10,484 bases of DNA. It comes from Promethearchaeota archaeon. GTDB lineage: Archaea; Asgardarchaeota; Lokiarchaeia; Sigynarchaeales; SOKP01. The notes under the pieces were generated by a model, which worked only from the letters and a program-made list of their open reading frames with translations, ran no database searches and was not told the origin of the DNA. The stretch's first letter is position 1. Each line of letters starts with the position of its first letter. Location of the stretch: positions 1-10,484 of the forward strand of contig WJKD01000276.1 in the NCBI GenBank assembly GCA_014729315.1, written 5' to 3'. The position numbers and the translations under genes are program-made. Positions 1-5,506 of the stretch are shown piece after piece.

Positions 1-61
1 CTCCTATTACTGCGATACTTTTAGGGTCAAAAAAATAGGAAATATCTGAAGTCGATGGCAT
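1..61 (-). CDS. N-terminal fragment of a probable ADP-forming acyl-CoA (acetyl-CoA) synthetase, CoA-binding domain
   Basis: The minus strand reads in from an ATG at 61-59 and stays open to the window edge, giving 20 codons: MPSTSDISYFFDPKSIAVIG. The end, FDPKSIAVIG, matches the start of the CoA-binding Rossmann domain of NDP-forming acyl-CoA synthetases, where FxPKSIAVIGAS is a hallmark. In that family the domain opens a protein of about 450-700 residues that makes ATP from acyl-CoA and ADP in the cytoplasm of archaea. Only this tip is visible, so substrate and subunit layout cannot be told. The start is the only ATG in the visible frame and lies about 12 residues before the first strand, as is usual. 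The gene is divergent from the cyclophilin gene. It could instead be another protein with the same CoA-binding domain. Confidence 0.72.
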   Translation of the reverse strand, partial: MPSTSDISYFFDPKSIAVIG

Positions 62-180
62 ATTAAACTTTCTTAAATGATTAATGCATTATTTGTAAGT
101 CATCTTCTTTTAAAAATTTTGAATTTCTTAATTATTAGAAATTGCATAAAGAATAAAAAAAACTGCTACTTTCTAGCTGT
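62..180. promoter_or_regulatory. Divergent AT-rich promoter region
   Basis: This 119-base gap separates two start codons facing away from each other, so it should contain promoters for both. A near-palindromic TTTTAAAAATTTT stretch around 108-120 could serve as a TATA-like element for the minus-strand synthetase gene, about 46 bases from its ATG. For the cyclophilin gene the sequence GCATAAAGAAT near 144-155 lies 26-36 bases before the ATG, which would suit a leaderless or nearly leaderless transcript. Neither start has a purine-rich ribosome-binding site. The boxes are assigned by eye in AT-rich DNA, so they are weak calls. Confidence 0.35.
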
Positions 181-660
181 ATGACTAAAATTAAAATGAA
201 AACAGATAAAGGTGTCATAACCCTTCAACTATTTGACGACGAAGCTCCGATGACTGTGGCTTCTTTTCTCTATCTTGCAAAACAGGGCTTTTATGATGGT
301 ATAATATTTCACCGTGTTATAGATGACTTCATGATCCAGGGAGGAGACCCTCTCGGTAGAGGGACTGGAGGACCCAAATCCAAAGGAATTAATTCTTTTC
401 CCTTTGAAGGAAAGCAAATCAATTATCCATTTGAAGATGAGTTTCAAAGTGGAAAAAAATTTGATAAACCAGGTATCCTTGCGATGGCTAACGCTGGAGC
501 TAATACGAATGGTTCACAGTTCTTTATAACTCATGTGCCTACTCCTTGGTTGAATAATAAACACACGATCTTTGGAGAAGTTATTGATGATTCAGATCAA
601 GCTGTAGTGAATGCTATTGAAAAAGGAGATAAAATAAATAAAATAGAAATAATCGATTAA
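181..660 (+). CDS. Cyclophilin-type peptidyl-prolyl cis-trans isomerase
   Basis: A 159-residue single-domain cyclophilin, which catalyses cis-trans isomerisation of Xaa-Pro bonds and assists protein folding. There is no signal peptide or membrane segment, so it should act in the cytoplasm. The active site is intact by comparison with human cyclophilin A: FHRV with the catalytic Arg at residue 45, FMIQGGD at 50-56 giving Phe50, Met51 and Gln53, [14 protein letters not shown] at 102-115 with Gln113 and Phe115, and [12 protein letters not shown] at 121-132 with Trp123 and His128. Length is typical of the short prokaryotic form. A small insertion around 64-82, between GTGGP and the DEF motif, extends a loop near the active site. 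The ATG at 181 opens directly into the first beta strand, and no Shine-Dalgarno sequence is seen. The gene stands alone, with terminator-like sequence after its stop codon. Confidence 0.96.
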   Translation: MTKIKMKTDKGVITLQLFDDEAPMTVASFLYLAKQGFYDGIIFHRVIDDFMIQGGDPLGRGTGGPKSKGINSFPFEGKQINYPFEDEFQSGKKFDKPGILAMANAGANTNGSQFFITHVPTPWLNNKHTIFGEVIDDSDQAVVNAIEKGDKINKIEIID

Positions 661-671
661 GAATAAAATTA

Positions 672-716
672 TTTTTTTGTTCTAGATTTTGCTATATTGA
701 TATAGAATTTTTTTTT
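672..716 (+). terminator. Probable terminator after the cyclophilin gene
   Basis: Twelve bases after the cyclophilin stop codon there is a run of seven T (672-678). Further on, CTATA (692-696), loop TTGA and TATAG (701-705) form a short perfect stem, followed two bases later by nine T (708-716). T-runs alone terminate archaeal RNA polymerase in known systems, so the T-tracts are the stronger part of the call. The five-pair A/T-rich stem is weak and may not matter. Confidence 0.55.
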
Positions 717-758
717 GGAGAAGAAGGTTAAACCCGTTTTAAATCTATTCTGATTTGT

Positions 759-956
759 TTAGTTGTTGTAAAAGTCGTCATTATATTCTTCATATTCGTC
801 CTCCCAATCATCATCGTCATAATCTTCCCAATCCCCGTCGTTATAATCCTCATCTTCATCATAATCATCGTCCCAATCATCGTCCCAGTCTTCTTCATCT
901 TGATTATCTGTTTTCTGTCTTCCCTTCTTAGGACCATTTTCTTCTTTGAGTATCAT
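759..956 (-). CDS. Small hyper-acidic, aromatic-rich protein of unknown function
   Basis: A 65-residue protein with no recognised family. The first 16 residues are ordinary and fairly basic. From residue 17 to the end, 31 of 49 residues are Asp or Glu, punctuated by Trp, Tyr or Phe every three to six residues (24, 28, 32, 38, 43, 46, 51, 55, 58, 62, 63). Net charge is about -28, so the tail should be disordered. It has no signal peptide or membrane segment. Support for a real gene is a TATA-like box (988-1003, minus strand) about 32-47 bases before the ATG, and a sensible helix-like N-terminus. The frame stays open for 11 codons before the ATG (ending KLKAKYEVLD), but no other standard start is seen there. 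Histone-like, nucleic-acid-mimic or chaperone roles are possible; none can be shown. The repetitive GAT/GAC codons leave a second minus-strand frame open, which I take to be a shadow. Confidence 0.6.
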   Translation of the reverse strand: MILKEENGPKKGRQKTDNQDEEDWDDDWDDDYDEDEDYNDGDWEDYDDDDWEDEYEEYNDDFYNN

Positions 957-1230
957 ATCCAGAACCTCATATTTAGCTTTTAATTTCCTTTATATTATAT
1001 TAATTATCACTCAAGATAATATCAAATAAAAAATTTAAACATTTCTATATTTGTTTTATGAGAACTCCAACCAAAATAATAAAAAATATTAATTTTTCTC
1101 ATAATCAATAATCTGATGGCAATTAAAGATACCAAGTGTGTATATATCAACGCTAAGTAAATGGAATTATTTCTGAGAGCATAAAAAAAAGAATTCTTTA
1201 AGAATCCACTAAATTTTTTAGTATGTGTCG
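957..1230. other. Gene-poor AT-rich spacer
   Basis: The full gap between the acidic gene and the coiled-coil gene is 361 bases. This left part holds the TATA-like sequence TTAATATAATATAAAG on the minus strand (1003-988), suitably placed for the acidic gene. The rest is AT-rich with no recognisable gene, RNA or hairpin. A 78-codon minus-strand open frame crosses 1022-1258, but its protein has no recognisable domain and its start lies inside the repeat at 1231-1275, so it is not called. Confidence 0.5.
988..1003 (-). promoter_or_regulatory. TATA-like box for the small acidic gene
   Basis: The minus strand reads TTAATATAATATAAAG, close to an archaeal TATA box. Transcription starting about 25 bases downstream of its centre would begin near 965-970, leaving a leader of roughly ten bases before the ATG at 956. 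No Shine-Dalgarno sequence lies just before that ATG, in keeping with a leaderless style. Assigned by eye only. Confidence 0.45.
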
Positions 1231-1275
1231 TTATATAACTCAAGTTTATATAACTCAAGTTTTATATAACCCAAG
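1231..1275. repeat. Three tandem 15-bp units, each carrying a TATA-like core
   Basis: The unit TTATATAACTCAAGT occurs twice in exact tandem (1231-1245 and 1246-1260). A third copy, TTATATAACCCAAG, follows at 1262-1275 with one extra T before it and one T-to-C change. Each unit holds the palindrome TTATATAA, an archaeal TATA-like core. The last core (1262-1269) is about 50 bases before the ATG of the coiled-coil gene, so it could drive that gene with a start near 1290. The earlier copies may be alternative promoters or binding sites for a regulator of CTCAAGT-type sequence. Repeat structure is seen directly; the promoter role is inferred. Confidence 0.75.
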
Positions 1276-1317
1276 AAGATTTTTTATTTAGATTTAAAAG
1301 ATATCGGCTTAACTAAT

Positions 1318-3114
1318 ATGAGTAAAGAAATACGAGACCTAATTGACACATTAGACGAGAGAAACCAAACACAAGCAGAGCTCGAGCAAACGGTAAAATT
1401 ACAACGCGAAGAAATAGAAAAGCTAAGATTTACCGTAAAAGAGCAGAGAATGCTTATCAAGGATTTGCAGCAACAATCAGAGAATCAAATTAATGTTCCT
1501 GAAGATGTAAATATTTTAAAAGAGATGCTCATTTCAAAGAAAAAAGAACTAACAAAGAAAGAAAAGGATATAGAAATCTTGGAACAAAAAGTAAACGAAT
1601 TGAGTCAATCAACGAATATTCCAAATACAAAAGCAGAATTTCAGTCAGAGAATGAGGAATTGATCAAAGCAAGAAAAATGCTCGTTCAATTAACGCACGA
1701 AAACGAGATGCATCAACAAAACGAAAACAATGCTAAAAAAATTATTGAGAAGCTAAGAAAAGAAAACAAAGCCTATCAAATTAAAAACAAAGAACTAAAG
1801 GAACAAATTCGAAGCCTTAACAATAAGCTCAAGGGTAGAAAGGAAGTTGAGGTTTTAAAAAAGCAATTGGAAGACGAAGTAATTATCAACGAAGACTTAC
1901 GGACTGAAATAGAAGATTATAAGGAAATCATCGAAGTTTTAGAAGGAAGAATAAAAGAATTAGAAGAATCGGACCATACCGCAATAAGGAGATTAGATGA
2001 GAAAATTTACGTTGAGAAAATAGAAGAAGGAGACGATCCTATTGTTTTGGACATAGAACCCTCGAATCTTTCCGAAGAATATCAAAGACTTCAAAGAAAA
2101 ATTAAAACCGCTGAACTTACCCATAACAGGTTGGTAGAAGAGATAGAAAGACATATCGCAGAAATTAACAATTTAGAAGATGAAATTAAAACTAAAAACA
2201 TTAAAATTGATACAATCAATGCTAAAAACGATTCTTTAAATAGAAAGATTATCAATTTAGAACAAGAGATCGAAAATCTAACAAATTTAGAAAATCTTAG
2301 TAGAGCAGACGACCTTCTCGAAAGTTTTAAAACAGATAACTCCTTATCGGAACTTCAAAGTTTTAAAGAGGAAAACAAACGCTTAAAGTTAAAAATAGAA
2401 AATTTAGAAGAAAACTATAGCGAAAAAGTCGAAAATTTTAAAATAGAAAGAGATGAGTTCGACGAGATGATCGATTTTTTAAGAACAGAAAATATAAATC
2501 TAAAAGAAAAAGTTGTCAATCTTGAAAACAAACAATCAAAGCCAAATATCAATTTCCAATTAGAACAAAATTCCCAAGACCAATTTCATGCTCAAATTCG
2601 CGATTTGAACGAGAAAAACGAAATCCTTAGAAAAGACCTTGCAGGGCTAAAAGATGAAAACACAAATCTTAAACATCAAATAGCAAATGTTAATAAAACT
2701 CATATAGAAGAATACAAAACCGAAGCTGAAAAGATTAGAATAGATCCCAGCATTTCGAAAAACTATCAAAATAATGTTTTTTTACGGATATTTAATGTTT
2801 TGGAACGCAATGAAAGAGAACTGATTATCGATTCCTTAATCCAAGATCTTATGCAATTAGATAATCAAGATGCAAGAAAATTTATTATTGAATTACTAAG
2901 CAATATTCAAAGAGAAAAAGTATTTGACGCTTTAATCAATTTAATTGAAAAAAGTGATTGGATAACCAGACTCTATTTGGTAAAAGCGTTTAGGAAATTT
3001 GTCGAGGAGGGATACAAGTCAAAATTTAGGGAACCAATTAAAAACCTAGCTCAAGACAAAGATCCCGACGTCAGGGAAGCCGCACAAAAAGTTCTGAGAA
3101 ATTTAATTCTTTAG
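1318..3114 (+). CDS. Long coiled-coil protein with C-terminal HEAT-like helical repeats
   Basis: A 598-residue protein with two parts. Residues 1 to about 475 are almost all heptad-patterned coiled coil, rich in Glu, Lys, Asn, Gln and Leu, with few prolines and breaks near 98-110, 240-256 and 405-425. Residues 482-598 form paired amphipathic helices typical of HEAT-like repeats: FNVLERNERELIIDSLIQDL, a second pair around 520-548, and a clear repeat around 572-598 with DKDPDVREAAQKVLRNL. It has no signal peptide, membrane segment, Walker motif or catalytic site. A rod-like cytoplasmic scaffold or tether whose C-terminal domain binds a partner is the natural reading, but this is inference. Resemblance to SMC, golgin-like or myosin-rod proteins is probably only coiled-coil composition. 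The ATG at 1318 has no Shine-Dalgarno sequence and follows the triplicated TATA repeat. It appears to be transcribed alone. Confidence 0.9.
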   Translation: MSKEIRDLIDTLDERNQTQAELEQTVKLQREEIEKLRFTVKEQRMLIKDLQQQSENQINVPEDVNILKEMLISKKKELTKKEKDIEILEQKVNELSQSTNIPNTKAEFQSENEELIKARKMLVQLTHENEMHQQNENNAKKIIEKLRKENKAYQIKNKELKEQIRSLNNKLKGRKEVEVLKKQLEDEVIINEDLRTEIEDYKEIIEVLEGRIKELEESDHTAIRRLDEKIYVEKIEEGDDPIVLDIEPSNLSEEYQRLQRKIKTAELTHNRLVEEIERHIAEINNLEDEIKTKNIKIDTINAKNDSLNRKIINLEQEIENLTNLENLSRADDLLESFKTDNSLSELQSFKEENKRLKLKIENLEENYSEKVENFKIERDEFDEMIDFLRTENINLKEKVVNLENKQSKPNINFQLEQNSQDQFHAQIRDLNEKNEILRKDLAGLKDENTNLKHQIANVNKTHIEEYKTEAEKIRIDPSISKNYQNNVFLRIFNVLERNERELIIDSLIQDLMQLDNQDARKFIIELLSNIQREKVFDALINLIEKSDWITRLYLVKAFRKFVEEGYKSKFREPIKNLAQDKDPDVREAAQKVLRNLIL

Positions 3115-3307
3115 ATCTTTTTAGAGTTTTAAATCTGACATATGCTTACAACATTTATCCTTATCTGATTTTAGAATTCAAAAGAAAATTTATATTACAT
3201 ATTAAAAAAATTTAAAATACTAGACTTTTTTAATTATGTAAAGTAATTTTAAGGTTTAGAAACCACGTTGGATTGGAGATATTACATCATAATAAAACAA
3301 GAACAAT
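3115..3307. other. Spacer between the coiled-coil gene and the 89-residue gene
   Basis: This AT-rich gap begins with a short T-run at 3117-3121 just after the stop codon, a possible weak terminator. TATA-like sequences appear around 3189-3198 (TTTATATTAC) and 3211-3220 (TTTAAAATAC), but both are 90 or more bases before the next ATG, so a leader would be needed. I see no RNA gene, hairpin of note or open frame in it. Confidence 0.35.
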
Positions 3308-3577
3308 ATGAAAACAATCTTGAGAAAATATCCGATTGATCAATGGAGCTATTCTGAGAGGGCTCGAAAATGGGTCTATGTAGCAAAAGGAAAAGATGGA
3401 TCTAGAAAATATTTATACCAGAAGGATCCCCCAGAAGAATTTGTAAAATTATCTATGCAAATAAAGGATTTGAATCGACTTTTGAACGCAACTGAAAAAC
3501 CTGAAGAAAACGAAAGATTATTTAAGAAAATGATGGAAATATCGAAAAAGATGCAAAAAATGAGTAATATTAATTAA
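3308..3577 (+). CDS. Small hypothetical protein, basic beta-hairpin plus C-terminal helices
   Basis: An 89-residue, lysine-rich protein that I do not recognise. Residues 1-40 look like short beta strands, with a turn at KGKDGSR between WVYVA and KYLYQ. Residues about 43-85 read as two amphipathic helices (EEFVKLSMQIKDLNRLL, and ENERLFKKMMEISKKMQKM). No cysteine pairs, membrane segments or signal peptide are present. The strand-turn-strand part with aromatic and basic residues faintly recalls small DNA-binding domains such as the N-terminal arm of some integrases, but this is too weak to name a function. The ATG at 3308 is the first in frame and has no close ribosome-binding site. Its stop codon lies 13 bases from the end of the converging minus-strand gene. 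Composition and helix pattern support a real gene. Confidence 0.7.
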   Translation: MKTILRKYPIDQWSYSERARKWVYVAKGKDGSRKYLYQKDPPEEFVKLSMQIKDLNRLLNATEKPEENERLFKKMMEISKKMQKMSNIN

Positions 3578-3590
3578 TCTTTAATATCCT

Positions 3591-4319
3591 CTACTTTTTA
3601 AAAAAATTGTGAATCTTTACTAAAATTAAGCTAAATAGCTTAAAATCTAAGTTTAGAAAGATTTTTAACGCAGACTCCAAAGAGATATTATTACCTACGG
3701 ATATATAGAAATGTTTCGTAGAATTCGGTTTTGGAATCCTGTAACCCAATAAATTTCCTTCATGGAAAACACCCCATATACTCTGTCTTCTTAATTTTAA
3801 ATTCTTCATTTCTTTTACTACTCCAAAGAGTAAACTCTTGGTATATCCAATTATGGATGAATCTAACCTTAATCCTAATTCGCATGCAGCTCCACATAAG
3901 TATGGATGTATTTTTCCACTTGAGTTCACGATATAACAATCTGGATTAAAGCCAGAGTTTTTAATAAGCTGAAGATATATTTCTGTCCAGTTTAAAAACA
4001 ATATTGAAGGTAGATAATTTGTGAATTTTGGCGGAATTTTTTCAAAGAACTCGTCTATTACTATTCTTTCATTAAGATCGTATATTAATATTCCCGTATG
4101 TACAATTCCGCGTTTAAACCTTATTTTGATGATGCCAATTGTTCTATATTCCGTTTTTAAATCAACTTCGCTTATCTTAGTGGATTGGTCTCTTTGATAT
4201 TGGCGTATTTCGAATAAGTCGGAAAATTGAGTTTTCAATAGAAGCGGCTTAATGCATTTCGGACAAATATAGTTGTATTCTAAATTATGTTTATCACAAT
4301 ATTTTAGATGATATACCAT
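3591..4319 (-). CDS. Endonuclease V-like protein with N-terminal zinc-finger-like motif and lost catalytic residues
   Basis: A 242-residue protein in two parts. Residues 8-22 carry C-x2-H-x7-C-x2-C (Cys8, His11, Cys19, Cys22), a likely zinc-binding finger. Residues about 58-222 follow the order of endonuclease V motifs. The first strand, TIGIIKI, stands where the family has GxDVxY. LPSILFLNW (103-111) stands where it has the PGFLxFRE motif. IVNSSGKIHP (130-139) stands where it has VDGxGxxHPR. GYTKSLLFG (158-166) matches the GVAKxxL motif, and ISVGNNISLESAL (206-218) matches the SxGHxISL motif. Endonuclease V cleaves near deaminated bases such as inosine in DNA or RNA. Against E. coli Asp35, Glu89 and Asp110, this protein has a hydrophobic residue, about Trp111 and Asn132; only the histidine (His138) is kept. 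It is therefore probably not an active nuclease but may still bind nucleic acid. The first ATG opens the finger, which supports the start. Confidence 0.75.
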   Translation of the reverse strand: MVYHLKYCDKHNLEYNYICPKCIKPLLLKTQFSDLFEIRQYQRDQSTKISEVDLKTEYRTIGIIKIRFKRGIVHTGILIYDLNERIVIDEFFEKIPPKFTNYLPSILFLNWTEIYLQLIKNSGFNPDCYIVNSSGKIHPYLCGAACELGLRLDSSIIGYTKSLLFGVVKEMKNLKLRRQSIWGVFHEGNLLGYRIPKPNSTKHFYISVGNNISLESALKIFLNLDFKLFSLILVKIHNFFKK

Positions 4320-4325
4320 AATCTA

Positions 4326-4348
4326 CTGTACTATTAATCTTAGTACAG
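4326..4348. promoter_or_regulatory. Perfect inverted repeat, putative operator of the endonuclease V-like gene
   Basis: CTGTACTA (4326-4333), a seven-base spacer TTAATCT and TAGTACAG (4341-4348) form a perfect 8-bp inverted repeat. It lies directly against the TATA-like box and ends six bases before the minus-strand ATG, so it covers the expected transcription start. This is a classic place for a dimeric archaeal repressor to block transcription. A hairpin in a short leader is the alternative. The repeat is certain; its role is inferred. Confidence 0.6.
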
Positions 4349-4362
4349 CTTTATTTTTAAAC
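4349..4362 (-). promoter_or_regulatory. TATA-like box of the endonuclease V-like gene
   Basis: The minus strand reads GTTTAAAAATAAAG here. A start about 25 bases downstream of its centre would fall near 4331, giving a leader of roughly 11 bases before the ATG at 4319. There is no Shine-Dalgarno sequence in that leader. The adjoining inverted repeat makes this promoter look controlled. Confidence 0.5.
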
Positions 4363-4391
4363 AATAATTCTCATATAAAATTTATTCAATA

Positions 4392-5237
4392 TTACCTCGA
4401 TGCTTTTAAATAATGAGGTTTTGATATTAATCCCCAGAAGACTATAAGAAAAACCAGCGCATCGAGAATTTCGGATACAAATGAATACACAAACACTTCT
4501 TGCGTTAAATAAAGAATCGGTCTCAATAATTGAGTAAATAGATAAAGGAAAAATCCGTATGAAACGATGATTGGATTGATAGCGAACAAACTTTTCGTTT
4601 TATGAGCAATATAAAACACCCACGCAATAACTAATAAAGATATTATTGCTATTATTGGTAATAATATCGAAATGAACTCCATACTTGGACCACTCAATAT
4701 AATTATAAATTCGATTATTAATATTAGCGACAACGACCTGTGGACTATTTTTTTTCTCCGTTGACTTGTCAACGAAGGGTTTTTGATACTTCTCAAGGTT
4801 AAAACCATTTTTAAACTGAAATAAAGCATGGGAATAAGGCTCAGCACGACGATTATATAACGGACTTTCATAATTAGTAGATTTAGCTCTCTATCAATAT
4901 ATAATGTAACTAAATTTTGAAAGATATCGTAGACTTTCCCAAAAGTAAAAAACAGAAAAAATAGGAAAAGTAAATTAGGAAGATCGTCTAAATAGCTTTT
5001 ATCTTGTGTTAACCAGAGATGTAAACAATAAACAGCCATACTGGTTGTTAAAATAATTCTAAGAACAATCACGAAAATAATGAACCATGCACCTTGAATT
5101 GTATTAAGGGTTAAGACCATAATTGGTGCGAAGAAGATGAACAAAAAGAACATCGCTATAGAGGCGATCAAAACGATTATTAATAATAAAGTTAAATATG
5201 TCCTATTTTTTTTAGATATTTTCTCACAGAAATCCAT
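4392..5237 (-). CDS. Polytopic membrane protein of unknown function
   Basis: A 281-residue protein dominated by hydrophobic segments. I count about eight probable membrane helices, near residues 14-38, 50-76, 86-112, 123-147, 167-184, 189-212, 220-243 and 252-271. The loop at 148-166 is strongly basic (SIKNPSLTSQRRKK), which should place it in the cytoplasm by the positive-inside rule. No transporter signature, catalytic motif or soluble domain is visible. Charged residues at the edges of helix 3 (FGKVYDIF) and in helix 7 (LLRPILYL) may be functional. The overall form resembles stand-alone membrane sensor modules of archaea and bacteria without a kinase part, but that is only a resemblance. 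It lies 72 bases upstream of the endonuclease V-like gene on the same strand; that gene has its own TATA-like box, so co-transcription is doubtful. The start is the first ATG of the frame. Confidence 0.85.
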   Translation of the reverse strand: MDFCEKISKKNRTYLTLLLIIVLIASIAMFFLFIFFAPIMVLTLNTIQGAWFIIFVIVLRIILTTSMAVYCLHLWLTQDKSYLDDLPNLLFLFFLFFTFGKVYDIFQNLVTLYIDRELNLLIMKVRYIIVVLSLIPMLYFSLKMVLTLRSIKNPSLTSQRRKKIVHRSLSLILIIEFIIILSGPSMEFISILLPIIAIISLLVIAWVFYIAHKTKSLFAINPIIVSYGFFLYLFTQLLRPILYLTQEVFVYSFVSEILDALVFLIVFWGLISKPHYLKASR

Positions 5238-5506
5238 ATTATTCTATTCTTTACCTTTTTTCTATATTTCTTTAAAAATAGAATATTAAAACTCATCTTA
5301 TTTTATAAAATGGTTTTAATTTTAATTCTTCATTTGAGTATGCACTTTATTCCTTTCTTTTGGGAACGAAATTTAGCCTTTCCATTTATTTTTTAAAAAT
5401 GTGATCCTCACAAAAGCGCTTAGAATAAGGATGATATCCATATTTTTCAATATCTTAAAATCAAAAATTATAAAAATTAAAGAAAAATTTAATACTCAGA
5501 GTTTTT
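5238..5506. other. Divergent AT-rich intergenic region
   Basis: This gap separates the minus-strand membrane protein from the plus-strand CooC-like gene and must hold both promoters. For the CooC-like gene, ATTATAAAAAT at about 5468-5478 lies 29-39 bases before the ATG and is a plausible TATA box. For the membrane protein, a TTTTTAAAG-like stretch near 5265-5275 on the minus strand is a possible box. A 28-codon plus-strand open frame starting at 5310 has no support. Nothing else is recognised. Confidence 0.35.

Noticed and set aside
728..937. A 69-codon minus-strand frame rich in Met, Ile and Thr
   Set aside because: It is the shifted reading of the same GAT/GAC repeats that encode the acidic protein. 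The Met/Ile/Thr/Arg product is an artefact of the repeat, and the other frame has the better start and promoter position.
1022..1258. A 78-codon open frame on the minus strand
   Set aside because: Its start lies inside the TATA repeat and its product is a low-complexity Ile/Leu/Phe/Tyr mixture with no domain, as expected from random AT-rich DNA. No promoter or start signal supports it.
3115..3307. Spacer checked for a tRNA or other structured RNA
   Set aside because: No TTCGA-type T-arm, cloverleaf pairing or GC-rich stem could be found by eye.
3731..3949. A 72-codon plus-strand frame opposite the endonuclease V-like gene
   Set aside because: The minus-strand frame carries ordered family motifs; this one has no recognisable features.
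5310..5396. A 28-codon plus-strand frame with a TATAAA-like sequence touching its ATG
   Set aside because: Too short, hydrophobic by base composition, and the TATA-like sequence is too close to the ATG to be its promoter.
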